A stretch of DNA of 64,000 nt, from the NCBI GenBank assembly GCA_902798975.1, contig CADBYT010000005.1, positions 1-64,000 on the forward strand. Reading direction: 5' to 3'. Below the pieces are notes generated by a model. The model did no database searches. It was given only the letters and a program-made list of their open reading frames with translations, and had not been told where the DNA came from. Shown here piece after piece: positions 50,951-59,946 of this stretch (positions are counted from its first letter, which is position 1; every line of letters begins with the position of its first letter). The stretch is from an uncultured Bacteroidia bacterium. GTDB taxonomy: Bacteria > Bacteroidota > Bacteroidia > Bacteroidales > UBA932. A program made the position numbers and the translations under genes.

Positions 50951-53311
50951 TCAATCTATGTTAATGAGCGGGAAATAAGTGTCGCGCAAGGGTTTACGGA
51001 CTGCCTCTCCGGTCAGATGGCAGACCCCTTCCAGAGGCAGGTCGGCGGAGGAGGAGCCGAGACGGAAACGATAGTCACCCGGAGAGATGGTCCAGACGCT
51101 CTTGCCGTCGGCCCCTTCGGACCACCAGGCAAGCTGGTCCGGCGACACGTCAAAGCTGACCCGGGCAGAGGCGCCGGCATCCAGATTGACGCGCAGGAAG
51201 CCTTTGAGCTGCAATGGTTTAAGCGGCTGGCCTGAGGCGGGAGAAAGGTAGAGCTGGACCACCTCGTCGCCTGCACGGTCGCCGACATTGCTCACGCGGC
51301 AGCTGACGCGGATGCTGCTGGCGGAGGTCGTGGCGGAGGCCTGCATCTCCAGCTCGGAGAATTCGAAGCGGGAATAGGAAAGTCCATAGCCGAAAGGCCA
51401 GGCGATCAGCTCCTGCGCGGGCAGTTCGTTGTAGCAGCGCAGGTCCGTGTCTTCCGTGGCGGGATAGCTCACGCAGAGCCGTCCCGACGGGTTGACGCGT
51501 CCGGTCAGGATGTCGGTCACGGCGCGGCCGCCCTCTTCGCCGGGATACCAGGCCTGGAGAATGGCGGCGCAGCCGTCCGCGACAGGAGAGAGCACCTGCG
51601 GATGGCCGCCGAAGACGACCAGTACCACAGGCTTGCCGGTGGCGATCAGAGCGCGGACGAAGTCCTCCTGTTCGCCGGGCAGGCGGATGCCGTTGCGGAC
51701 GCGGTTCTCGCCGCAAAGGAAGACATTTTCGCCCATCGCGGCGATGATGATGTCACTCTTCGCCGCGAGGTGCAGGGCGGCATTGCGGTCGGCTGGGTCG
51801 GGGGATTCGATTCGGCGCATCCGGAAACCCTGGATGCGGGCGTCGCCGCCTTCGGCAATGCGCGCGTCGGCCATCGTGCTCCAGTCGCAGCCGCGCTCGT
51901 AGCCGACCGTGCCGGAAAAGCCTTCCCGCAGGGCCTCCAGCAGGGTGGGGATGCGCACGGCGGTCAGATCGGGCTCATGGCGGTGGAAGAAAATCTGCAT
52001 CGAGGGGAAACTGTAGTCGCCCAGCATGCTCCAGACGGAATTGGCGTTGGGACCGACGAGGGCCACTTTTTCACTGCCCTGCAGCGGCAGGACGCCGTTG
52101 TTCTGCAGCAACACGACGCTCTGTGCGGCGAGCTCGTAGGCGATGCGGCGGCCCTCCGCACTGTCCGGCTCCAGCGGGCCTTCGGCGCAGAACACCGGGT
52201 CGGGGTCCAGCAGGCCGGCACGGGCCTTGAGCATCAGGGTGCGTTTGACGGAGCGTTCGAGGACTTCCTCGGGGATGCGCCCTTCGCGGACGAGTTCTGG
52301 AATGAAGCGGTAGCTGCTGTTCCAGGCGACTTCGAGGTCGTTGCCGGCCATGAGGGCGTCCACGGCGTACTGCTTGAGCGCCTCCTCGCTGCGGTCGCGG
52401 CCGGTCTGGACGGCGCCGTAGTCGCTGATGACCACGCCCTTGTAGTCAAGGTAATCGCGCAGGATGATGTTGATCAGCGTGTCGCTGCATACGGCGTATT
52501 CCGAGCGGAAGCGGTCATAGGAGGTCATCACGGACTCGCTGCCCTGCGTGCGGATCACGGCCTCGTGGGGGAGGAGGACTTCTTCGTAGATCTCTTTCCA
52601 GGGGAGGGTGTTGGCCCCGCCGTAGCCGAGGAAATGCTTGGTCGTGGCGGCTACGCCTTCGCGGAACCCGCGCTCCTGGAGGCCTGCGACGAAGGCGCAG
52701 GCGAGGGTGGCCGTGAGGAAGCCGTCCTCGCCGCAGGACTCCTCGATGCGCGGCCAGTGCGGCGTGCGGATGAGATCGACCATCGGCGAGAGGGCGTATT
52801 GCTGGCCGACGGCGCGCATGTCGGCGGCGGTGCGGACGGTCTTGGCCCGGATCATGTCGGGGTCCCAGCTGCAGGCGGCGCCGATGGCCTGCGGGTAGAT
52901 GGTGGCGCCTTTGGCCGTGAGGCCGGAGAGGGCTTCTTCCTGGAAGATGGCCGGGATGCCGGCGGGGGTCTCCTCGACGAGGTATGCCTGGATGTCCAGG
53001 ATCATACGCCGGATGGCGTCGACGTCCTTGTCCTGCGAGCTGGTGGGCTGGCAGATGTGGCCGACGCCGTAGGGGAGTATCTCTCGGCACTTCTCGCGGG
53101 ATACTTCGCCGTCCACGAGCAGCTCGCCCGGGTAGATGCCGTAAAGCTGGGCGGCTTTCTCTTCGAGGCTCAGGCGGTCGTAGAGGGCATCGACCTGCTT
53201 CTGCAGGGCTTTCTCTTTACGGGATTCGGGGGTGCACGCGACGGCAAGCAGCAGCGTTGCGGCAGCGGCCAGCGTCAGAGCGGTCGTCATGCTGGGATGG
53301 AATCTTTTCAT
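50951..53311 (-). CDS. Glycoside hydrolase family 3 beta-glucosidase-like lipoprotein
   Basis: 786 residues. The lipobox is LAVAC (Cys26), so the enzyme is membrane-anchored. The GH3 N-terminal barrel carries KHF (225-227) and the nucleophile Asp297 in GVVISDYGA. The (alpha/beta)6 sandwich follows from about 400, and a C-terminal fibronectin-III-like domain begins near 655. Probable beta-glucosidase or beta-xylosidase acting on short oligosaccharides. It is divergent from the GH9 gene, suggesting joint breakdown of a beta-glucan. Confidence 0.93.
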   Translation of the reverse strand: MKRFHPSMTTALTLAAAATLLLAVACTPESRKEKALQKQVDALYDRLSLEEKAAQLYGIYPGELLVDGEVSREKCREILPYGVGHICQPTSSQDKDVDAIRRMILDIQAYLVEETPAGIPAIFQEEALSGLTAKGATIYPQAIGAACSWDPDMIRAKTVRTAADMRAVGQQYALSPMVDLIRTPHWPRIEESCGEDGFLTATLACAFVAGLQERGFREGVAATTKHFLGYGGANTLPWKEIYEEVLLPHEAVIRTQGSESVMTSYDRFRSEYAVCSDTLINIILRDYLDYKGVVISDYGAVQTGRDRSEEALKQYAVDALMAGNDLEVAWNSSYRFIPELVREGRIPEEVLERSVKRTLMLKARAGLLDPDPVFCAEGPLEPDSAEGRRIAYELAAQSVVLLQNNGVLPLQGSEKVALVGPNANSVWSMLGDYSFPSMQIFFHRHEPDLTAVRIPTLLEALREGFSGTVGYERGCDWSTMADARIAEGGDARIQGFRMRRIESPDPADRNAALHLAAKSDIIIAAMGENVFLCGENRVRNGIRLPGEQEDFVRALIATGKPVVLVVFGGHPQVLSPVADGCAAILQAWYPGEEGGRAVTDILTGRVNPSGRLCVSYPATEDTDLRCYNELPAQELIAWPFGYGLSYSRFEFSELEMQASATTSASSIRVSCRVSNVGDRAGDEVVQLYLSPASGQPLKPLQLKGFLRVNLDAGASARVSFDVSPDQLAWWSEGADGKSVWTISPGDYRFRLGSSSADLPLEGVCHLTGEAVRKPLRDTYFPLINID

Positions 53312-53332
53312 GTTTTTCCGTATTCATTTATG

Positions 53333-53340
53333 CAAAAATA
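53333..53340 (-). promoter_or_regulatory. -7 box of the GH3 gene
   Basis: TATTTTTG on the minus strand, 21 nt before the GH3 ATG. A weaker TATCTTTT on the plus strand at 53392-53399 may serve the divergent GH9 gene. Confidence 0.5.
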
Positions 53341-53440
53341 TCAATTCCTTTCATTAATCCGTCATTCGACCGGGCGAGGTGGTGAAGTTTGTATCTTTTT
53401 CTTTATCTTGAAGCACAAAACAAAAAACCGGGTTAGTATC

Positions 53441-56047
53441 ATGAAAGGATTGCACCTTTTGGCTTCAGCGGCCCTTGCGGCTGCATTTTCACTGGGCGCG
53501 CACGCCCAGAGTCTCAAACTCAATGACCTCGGCTACTTCGAGGCGCGCGGCACGAACGTGCTCGTGTACAACAATCTTTACAACGGTTCCTTCTATGACG
53601 AGAAATTTGCCGGTCTGGAGATCATCCAGCGGGGCGAACGCATATCGACCGGCGGCGGCATCCGTCTGATGAACACCCCCGAGCAGTGGGACATCTTCGG
53701 CGTGGTCAGCCCGCGCCGGATCGACCGCAGCGAGAACAGCGTCGAGGTGACGCTGACCTACGAGGACTACGGCTTCGCGCCGCGCCTCAAGGTCCTGCCC
53801 AAGGACAAGGGCGTGCTGGTGCAGATCTGGCTGGACAAGCCCGTGCCGGAGGAACTGGTCGGCAAGGCGGGTATGAACCTCGAATTCTTCCCGGCCTCCT
53901 ATTTCGGAAAGAATTATCTCGTGGACGGCTTCGCTCGCATTCTGCCCAAGTTCCCGATGCACGATACCGAAGTGCACCCGGTGTCCGAGAAGATCCCCCA
54001 GTATTTCGGCGAGTCGACCTTCGATGACCGCGGCCGCGGCGACTTCCTCGTACCGCTTCCGCTCTCCACGGGTCACCGCATCGTGATGGCGCCGGAGGAT
54101 GACGCGCTCCGCGTCGGCGTGACCTCCGACCTGGAAATCAGCATCTTCGACGGCCGCCACCTGGCCCAGAACGGCACCTTCGTGCTGCGCTCCTTCCTGC
54201 CGGGCGGCAAGACCGGCAAGGTGCTGGAGTGGTACCTGGAGCCGAGCATCTCCAACGGCTGGGTCCGCCCGGCGAACATCGGTTTCTCGCAGGTGGGCTA
54301 TACGCCAGCCCAGAAGAAGATCGCCGTGGTGGAACTCGACAAGAACGACGCGCCGGCCAAGACCGGCCGCCTGCTCCGGGTGAATCCGGACGGCAGCAAG
54401 AGCGTCGTGAAGGAGGTCGTCGCCAAGTTCTGGGGCGAATACCACCACCGCTACAACTACGTTCAGCTCGACTTCTCGGATGTCCGCGAACCGGGTCTGT
54501 ACTGCATTGACTATCAGGGAGTCGTGACGAACGCCTTCCCGATTGACAAGAGTGTCTACAGCGACAAGTGGCATCCATCGATGGACATGTCGCTGGTCGT
54601 GAACATGGACCACATGGAGGTGAACGAGGCGTACCGCATCTGGCACGGTCGCGCCAACATGGACGACGCGCTCCAGGCCCCGGCGAACGTGCGTCTGCAC
54701 GACGGCTATTTCCAGGGCGACGTGACCAATACGAAGTACCAGCCGCTGGAGCATATTCCCGGCCTGGCCGTGGGCGGTTGGTATGACGCCGGCGACTTCG
54801 ACATCCAGGCGAATTCCGTGCTCAACACGACGCAGGACCTTGCGTACATCTGGCGCGAATTCAAGCCGCTGCGCGACCAGACGCTGATCGACGAGAAGAC
54901 GCAATACGCTGATATCCACGTCCCTGACGGCGTTCCCGACAATGTGCAGCTGATCATGCACGGCACGCTCAACATCAACGCGCAGGTCGAGAACATCGGC
55001 TTCGTGGCGCAGGTGATCGGCCAGCCCGACATGCATCACTACCACCACCTGGGCGACGCGATGACCCTGACCGACGGCTATATCTACGATCCGACGCTGG
55101 CGCGCTACGAGGTGCGTGGCAACCGTTCCGGCACGCCGGACGACCGCTACGTCTTCACGAGCCGCTTCAGCCCTGCCGGCGTGATGCAGGACATCGTGTC
55201 CCTGGCGGCTGCCTATCCGGCCCTGAAGGACTACTATCCGGAGGAGGCCGAGCGCTCCCTGAAGAATGCCAAGATGCTCTGGGACAAATATTTCGAGGCT
55301 GCCGCCCCGAATCCCAACGCCGTTGCCAACAACAATGGCCGCTGGGGCGGCGGTGATTCCCGCATCAATGCCGCCATCGAACTCTGGCTCGCCACGGGCG
55401 ACGCCAAATACAAGGACTTCTTCCTCCCGCTGGTCGAGAAGCAGGTGGAGGCCCGGCCGGTCGTGACACGGGCGAACGGGACCGTGTCGAACGGCATGTT
55501 CTCCTCGCAGTACAGCGGCGGTCCGAACCTGGCCGCGGCGCTCAAGATCTATCCCTACATGGACAAGGCCTTCCAGGCCAAGGTGAAGGAGGCTGCGCCC
55601 GCCTACGTGGACATGCTGACGCGCGGGGCGTACGACACCCCCTACGGCGTATCCATCGGCGGCGCCACCTGGGCCGGCAATGCTTCCGTCATCAACAATG
55701 CGTACAACTGCTACAAGATCTGGAAGTACTTCCCGGACCTGATCGATCCCGAGTTCGTGTTCGCGGGCCTGAACTTCATCTTTGGCTGCCACCCCTACAG
55801 CAACGTCTCCTTCGTGACGGGCGTGGGTGTGAACACCAAGAAGGTGGCCTACAGCAACAACCGCGCGGACTATACCGTGATCCCGGGGGGCATCGTGCCG
55901 GGCCTGCTGGTGAAGGAAGATTTCTTCGAGAACAAGGACGACTACCCGTTCCACTGGGGTGAGAACGAGTGCTGCATCAACACGGCTCCGCAGTACGTGC
56001 TGCTATGCCTCGCTGCCGACGAAGTCGCCCGCGCGCTGAACAAATAG
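53441..56047 (+). CDS. Glycoside hydrolase family 9 (endoglucanase-like)
   Basis: 868-residue secreted enzyme with signal peptide ending near AHAQ. Residues about 24-275 are an extra N-terminal beta-rich domain; 280-370 form the Ig-like CelD_N domain (GFSQVGYTPAQKKIAVV); the (alpha/alpha)6 barrel begins near 385. The catalytic aspartates are Asp449 and Asp452 in YDAGDFD, and the acid is Glu843 in WGENECCIN. It probably cleaves beta-1,4 or mixed-linkage glucans. A much longer in-frame ORF back to 51602 is antisense to GH3 and rejected. Confidence 0.93.
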   Translation: MKGLHLLASAALAAAFSLGAHAQSLKLNDLGYFEARGTNVLVYNNLYNGSFYDEKFAGLEIIQRGERISTGGGIRLMNTPEQWDIFGVVSPRRIDRSENSVEVTLTYEDYGFAPRLKVLPKDKGVLVQIWLDKPVPEELVGKAGMNLEFFPASYFGKNYLVDGFARILPKFPMHDTEVHPVSEKIPQYFGESTFDDRGRGDFLVPLPLSTGHRIVMAPEDDALRVGVTSDLEISIFDGRHLAQNGTFVLRSFLPGGKTGKVLEWYLEPSISNGWVRPANIGFSQVGYTPAQKKIAVVELDKNDAPAKTGRLLRVNPDGSKSVVKEVVAKFWGEYHHRYNYVQLDFSDVREPGLYCIDYQGVVTNAFPIDKSVYSDKWHPSMDMSLVVNMDHMEVNEAYRIWHGRANMDDALQAPANVRLHDGYFQGDVTNTKYQPLEHIPGLAVGGWYDAGDFDIQANSVLNTTQDLAYIWREFKPLRDQTLIDEKTQYADIHVPDGVPDNVQLIMHGTLNINAQVENIGFVAQVIGQPDMHHYHHLGDAMTLTDGYIYDPTLARYEVRGNRSGTPDDRYVFTSRFSPAGVMQDIVSLAAAYPALKDYYPEEAERSLKNAKMLWDKYFEAAAPNPNAVANNNGRWGGGDSRINAAIELWLATGDAKYKDFFLPLVEKQVEARPVVTRANGTVSNGMFSSQYSGGPNLAAALKIYPYMDKAFQAKVKEAAPAYVDMLTRGAYDTPYGVSIGGATWAGNASVINNAYNCYKIWKYFPDLIDPEFVFAGLNFIFGCHPYSNVSFVTGVGVNTKKVAYSNNRADYTVIPGGIVPGLLVKEDFFENKDDYPFHWGENECCINTAPQYVLLCLAADEVARALNK

Positions 56048-56063
56048 GTTGTCCGCTGGCAAA

Positions 56064-56105
56064 AATAACAACCGGCTGCGTCATGTGGCGCAGCCGGTTG
56101 TTATT
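56064..56105. terminator. Bidirectional terminator between the GH9 gene and the convergent secreted-protein gene
   Basis: 17-bp perfect inverted repeat: AATAACAACCGGCTGCG and its complement around an 8-nt loop. On the minus strand it ends in TTATTTTT, 16 nt after the stop of the small secreted-protein gene. Confidence 0.88.
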
Positions 56106-56120
56106 ATATCCGAAAGCCGG

Positions 56121-56708
56121 TTATTTGATTTCTTTGGGGAGGTCGAAAGTGGAGGCCGGAATAATGGGATTCTCGTCGAACTGCTTGACTATCATGGTGT
56201 TGTTGGCTCCGAGGGCCCCCTTGGTCTCCATCTTCAGGAGGATGCCGTTCCAGCGCCAGTCCTTGTATGTGACCGTACGGAGAAGCGACTTGACCTTATA
56301 GGTGTAGATGGTGCAGGTCTTGCCGAAGATCTCTTCGGTGCCGAGTTCCTTGATCTGGCGTTTCTTCAGGTCCTCTTCGGTCAGGTTCGCCCAGTTGATC
56401 CCTTCGCCCGATTCGGTCATCTTGGCTTCGTCCTTCTTCTCATCGTCGAACCAGGCGTTGGTGTAGGTTTTCCCGTCCCGGAAGATGATCTCGGTGTGGT
56501 AATTCCCGAAGCCTTCCATCTGGATCTGGTCGTGCTGCTTCCAGAGTTTGCCGTAGTCGTCGAACCAGACTTCGTTGTACTGGAGTCCGCCGCTGGTCTG
56601 GGTCTCGTATTTCAGGTGTGCGGATTTGATGCCGTAGACGGCACCCTGGGCATGGAGCGCGACGGCAGCGAGAAGCAGGGCCGCAGCAAGCAACAGGTAC
56701 TTTTTCAT
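56121..56708 (-). CDS. Small secreted protein of unknown function (DUF4412-like)
   Basis: 195-residue protein with a signal peptide ending LHAQ. The mature part alternates beta strands and has KMTESGEGINW and LKKRQIKELGTEEIFGKTCTIYTYK, resembling outer-membrane lipoprotein-sorting or DUF4412-type folds. Function unknown. ATG 56708 is chosen for the signal peptide; the frame extends to 56735. A TATATTTG box at 56733-56740 leaves a leader of about 20 nt. Confidence 0.75.
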   Translation of the reverse strand: MKKYLLLAAALLLAAVALHAQGAVYGIKSAHLKYETQTSGGLQYNEVWFDDYGKLWKQHDQIQMEGFGNYHTEIIFRDGKTYTNAWFDDEKKDEAKMTESGEGINWANLTEEDLKKRQIKELGTEEIFGKTCTIYTYKVKSLLRTVTYKDWRWNGILLKMETKGALGANNTMIVKQFDENPIIPASTFDLPKEIK

Positions 56709-56732
56709 GATTGCAGGTTCTAGAGGTTTCCG

Positions 56733-56740
56733 CAAATATA
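56733..56740 (-). promoter_or_regulatory. -7 box of the small secreted-protein gene
   Basis: TATATTTG on the minus strand, 24 nt before the ATG at 56708. Confidence 0.6.
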
Positions 56741-56772
56741 TGAAAAAGTATTGAAAAATCAGGCCGTTCGCT

Positions 56773-58122
56773 TTAAGCGAGGAATGCCAGGATGCCGGCG
56801 ATATCGTCTTTCGGGAAGGACTGCTGCTCGCCGGAAGCGAGGTTCTTGATGTTCACGACGCCCTGCGCTATCTCGGATTCGCCCGTGATGGAGAGGAAGG
56901 GGATGGCCTTGCGGTCGGCGTAGTCGAACTGCTTCTTGAGCTTGGCCGCGTCGGGATAGAGCTCCACGGCGATGCCGTTTTCGCGGAGCGCGGCGGCGAC
57001 GGGCAGCAGGTAGCGGACCTCGTCCGCCCCCATGTTGGCCAGCAGCAGGCGGGTGGCGCTGCACAGGCCCTTCGGGAATTTGTCCAGGCCCTTGAGCACG
57101 TCGTAGATGCGGTCGGCGCCGAAGCTTACGCCCACGCCGGACATGTCGGGCAGGCCGAAGATGCCGGTCAGGTTGTCGTAGCGGCCGCCGCCGCAGATGC
57201 TGCCGATCTGCCAGTCGAGCGCCTTGACTTCGAAGATGGCGCCGGTATAGTAATTGAGCCCGCGCGCCAGCGAGAGGTCGATTTCGGCCGGGGTCTGGAT
57301 GCCTGCGGCCTCGATGAATCCGAACAGCTCTTCGAGCTCGTCCAGGCCCTTCAGCCCCGTCCCGGAGGCGCCCATGATGGCGCGCATCTTCGCGAGCTTT
57401 TCGGCGTTGGAGCCGCTCAGGGTCAGCACCGGCTCGAGCACGGCGATGGCCGCGTCGGTGAGACCCTTCTCGCGCATCTCGTCCTTGACGGCGTCCAGGC
57501 CGATCTTGTCCAGTTTGTCGATGGCCACGGTGATGTCCACCACCTTGTCGGGGAAGCCGCAGATCTCCGCGAGACCGGTCAGCACCTTGCGGTTGTTGAT
57601 CTTGACCAGGACGCGCACGCCCAGCTTTTCGAAGACCTTGTCCACGATCTGGACCAGCTCCAGCTCGCAAAGCTGGCTGCGGGAACCGATGGCGTCCACA
57701 TCGCACTGGTAGAATTCGCGGTAGCGGCCTTTCTGCGGGCGGTCCGCCCGCCAGACCGGCTGGATCTGGAAGCGCTTGAAAGGGAAGGAGAGCTCGTTCT
57801 GGTGCTGCACCACGAAGCGCGCGAACGGCACCGTGAGGTCGTAGCGCAGGCCCTTTTCGCACACCTGCGGGGTGAGCGGCTTCTCCATGTCCACGTCCGC
57901 GAAGGCGTCGCCGGAATTCAGGATACGGTACAGGAGCTTGTCACCCTCCTCGCCGTACTTGCCGAGCAGGGTGGAGAGGTTCTCCATGGCGGGCGTCTCG
58001 ATCTGGGCGTAGCCGAAGGTCTTGAACACCGAGCGTATCGTGTCGAATATGTAATTGCGCTCGGCCGTCTCCTGCGGGCCGAAATCGCGGGTTCCTTTCG
58101 GTATGGAAGGTTTCTGTGCCAT
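56773..58122 (-). CDS. hisS: Histidine--tRNA ligase
   Basis: 449-residue class II synthetase. It starts with [10 protein letters not shown], shows motif 2 around [25 protein letters not shown], the histidine-binding [11 protein letters not shown], motif 3 in [11 protein letters not shown] and a C-terminal anticodon-binding domain. It is divergent from sppA with 57 nt between. Confidence 0.96.
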   Translation of the reverse strand: MAQKPSIPKGTRDFGPQETAERNYIFDTIRSVFKTFGYAQIETPAMENLSTLLGKYGEEGDKLLYRILNSGDAFADVDMEKPLTPQVCEKGLRYDLTVPFARFVVQHQNELSFPFKRFQIQPVWRADRPQKGRYREFYQCDVDAIGSRSQLCELELVQIVDKVFEKLGVRVLVKINNRKVLTGLAEICGFPDKVVDITVAIDKLDKIGLDAVKDEMREKGLTDAAIAVLEPVLTLSGSNAEKLAKMRAIMGASGTGLKGLDELEELFGFIEAAGIQTPAEIDLSLARGLNYYTGAIFEVKALDWQIGSICGGGRYDNLTGIFGLPDMSGVGVSFGADRIYDVLKGLDKFPKGLCSATRLLLANMGADEVRYLLPVAAALRENGIAVELYPDAAKLKKQFDYADRKAIPFLSITGESEIAQGVVNIKNLASGEQQSFPKDDIAGILAFLA

Positions 58123-58179
58123 CGGTTTTTGATTTATTCTGCAAATTTACCTACTTTTGTTAAATTTTCGATTTTCAGT

Positions 58180-59946
58180 ATGAAAGATTTTGTCAAAATG
58201 GTGCTGGCCGTGATGTGCGGCATCTTCCTCATGGGTATCGTCTGCTTTATCCTGACCTTCGGGATGATCGGTTCAATGGCTGCCGCGGGCAGCAGCAAGC
58301 CCGTCCTGCCCAAGTCCGGCGTGCTTAAGATCGATCTGGGCAAGATTGCGATCGGCGAGCAGACGCAGGAATCCAACCCCTTCGGCAACATGGACCCGAC
58401 CGCCCTGCTCATGGGCAGCGTCGACTCGAAGGACATTATCGGCATCTGGGATGCCGTGCAGGCCGTGAACGCCGCCGCGGAGGATCCCGCCGTCAAGTTC
58501 ATCTACCTGTGCACCGACGACAATACCACGGACGTAGCCATCCTGGGTGAGCTGCGCGAAGCGCTGTCGCATTTCCGCACCAACAGCGGCAAGGCCGTTG
58601 TGGCCTATATGGAGAATCCCGGCGCGGCCACCTACTACCTGGCTTCCGTGTCCGATAAGATCTACATGGCCTCCTACCTGGGCCTGACGCCCCAGTTCAC
58701 CGGCGTCGGCACCCAGATGTATTTCCTGGGCGACCTGCTGAAGCGCTTCGGCGTCAACATGCAGCTCATCCGCCACGGCAAGTATAAGTCCGCCGGCGAG
58801 ATGTACACGCGCAGCAGCTCCAGCCCCGAGAACCGCGAGCAGTACCAGCGCATGATCGACTCCATGTGGGAGACGCTCGGCGGCACGATCGCCGAGGCGC
58901 GCGGCATCAGCCTGGCCCAGCTGGACGACGCCATTTCCGGGCTCAAGCTCCGCCTGCCGCAGGACTTCGTGACCTACGGCCTTGCAGACGAACTGCTCGA
59001 CCGGGACGGCCTGGAGGCCAAACTCGCCACCCTCGCCGTGGAGGACGAATACGATAATATCGACTGGATTAGCCTGCCCGACTACGCCGCTGCCAAACTC
59101 GTCCCGACCAAGGCCAGGCAGAAGATCGCCGTCATCTACGCCGACGGCGAAATCATCGACGGCAAAGGCAAGGCCAACATTGCCGGCGACCGTTTCGCCT
59201 CCATCATCAACAAGGTGCGCGCCGATTCCACCGTCAAGGCGGTGGTGCTCCGCGTCAATTCTCCGGGTGGCTCCGTGACCGCTTCCGAGAAGATCAAGGA
59301 CGCCCTCGACAAGCTCAAGGCGGATAAGCCCGTGGTTGCTTCCTACGGCTCCTATGCCGCATCCGGCGGCTACTGGATCTCCAACAACTGCGAGAAGATC
59401 TACACCGATGCCGCCACGCTCACCGGATCCATCGGCGTGTTCGGCCTCGTGCCCGACTTCTCCAAGACCGCCAAGGACATCGCCCACGTGGGCGTGGAGA
59501 GCGTCACCTCCCACAAGCACGGCGACATGCTGGGCCTGATGCGCCCGTTCGACGCGGATGAATACGACTTCATGCTGACCGGCATCGAGGCTGTCTACGA
59601 CCGCTTCACCACCATCGTGTCCGAAGGCCGCGGCATTCCCAAGGAGACCGTGGACGCCATCGGCCAGGGCCGTGTGTGGACTGGCGCCGATGCGTTGAAG
59701 ATCAACCTTGTAGACGAGATCGGCACCCTCGAGGATGCCATCCGCTTTGCGGCTGTTGCAGCCGGTGACGGCGACCTCGCCCAGTGGAAGATCAAGGGTT
59801 ATCCCGCTCCGCCGACCGTGATGGAGCAGGTGATGGAGATGATCGGTGGCGATAACAGCAGCGAAGACGCGCTGGTCTCCGCCCTGCGCGGCATCACCCA
59901 GCCGCGGGTTCTCGCCCGCATGGACAACGAGATCCGGGTCCGCTAA
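58180..59946 (+). CDS. sppA: Signal peptide peptidase SppA, 67K type
   Basis: 588-residue membrane-bound serine protease of family S49 that degrades cleaved signal peptides. One N-terminal membrane segment (about 7-32), then two tandem S49 domains. The catalytic Lys203 lies in GKYKSAGE of the first domain and Ser394 in AASGGYWIS of the second, as in the E. coli enzyme. ATG 58180 is preferred over a longer frame that lies antisense to hisS. A TACTTTTG box lies about 22 nt upstream. The 3' end overlaps the convergent MATE gene by 53 nt. Confidence 0.95.
   Translation: MKDFVKMVLAVMCGIFLMGIVCFILTFGMIGSMAAAGSSKPVLPKSGVLKIDLGKIAIGEQTQESNPFGNMDPTALLMGSVDSKDIIGIWDAVQAVNAAAEDPAVKFIYLCTDDNTTDVAILGELREALSHFRTNSGKAVVAYMENPGAATYYLASVSDKIYMASYLGLTPQFTGVGTQMYFLGDLLKRFGVNMQLIRHGKYKSAGEMYTRSSSSPENREQYQRMIDSMWETLGGTIAEARGISLAQLDDAISGLKLRLPQDFVTYGLADELLDRDGLEAKLATLAVEDEYDNIDWISLPDYAAAKLVPTKARQKIAVIYADGEIIDGKGKANIAGDRFASIINKVRADSTVKAVVLRVNSPGGSVTASEKIKDALDKLKADKPVVASYGSYAASGGYWISNNCEKIYTDAATLTGSIGVFGLVPDFSKTAKDIAHVGVESVTSHKHGDMLGLMRPFDADEYDFMLTGIEAVYDRFTTIVSEGRGIPKETVDAIGQGRVWTGADALKINLVDEIGTLEDAIRFAAVAAGDGDLAQWKIKGYPAPPTVMEQVMEMIGGDNSSEDALVSALRGITQPRVLARMDNEIRVR

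Noticed and set aside
53361..53380. Partial match to the REP-like unit (GTCATTCGACCGGGCGAGG) between GH3 and GH9
   Set aside because: Only the first half resembles the unit and the stem cannot form; it may be a decayed copy or chance.
51602..53440. Upstream in-frame extension of the GH9 gene by 613 codons
   Set aside because: The extension is antisense to the GH3 gene and passes through the intergenic promoter region; the signal peptide at 53441 marks the real start.
41315..56047. Polysaccharide-utilisation locus
   Set aside because: Several glycoside hydrolases are present, but there is no SusC-type TonB receptor, SusD lipoprotein, hybrid two-component sensor or sigma/anti-sigma pair, and the genes lie in separate transcription units with housekeeping genes between.
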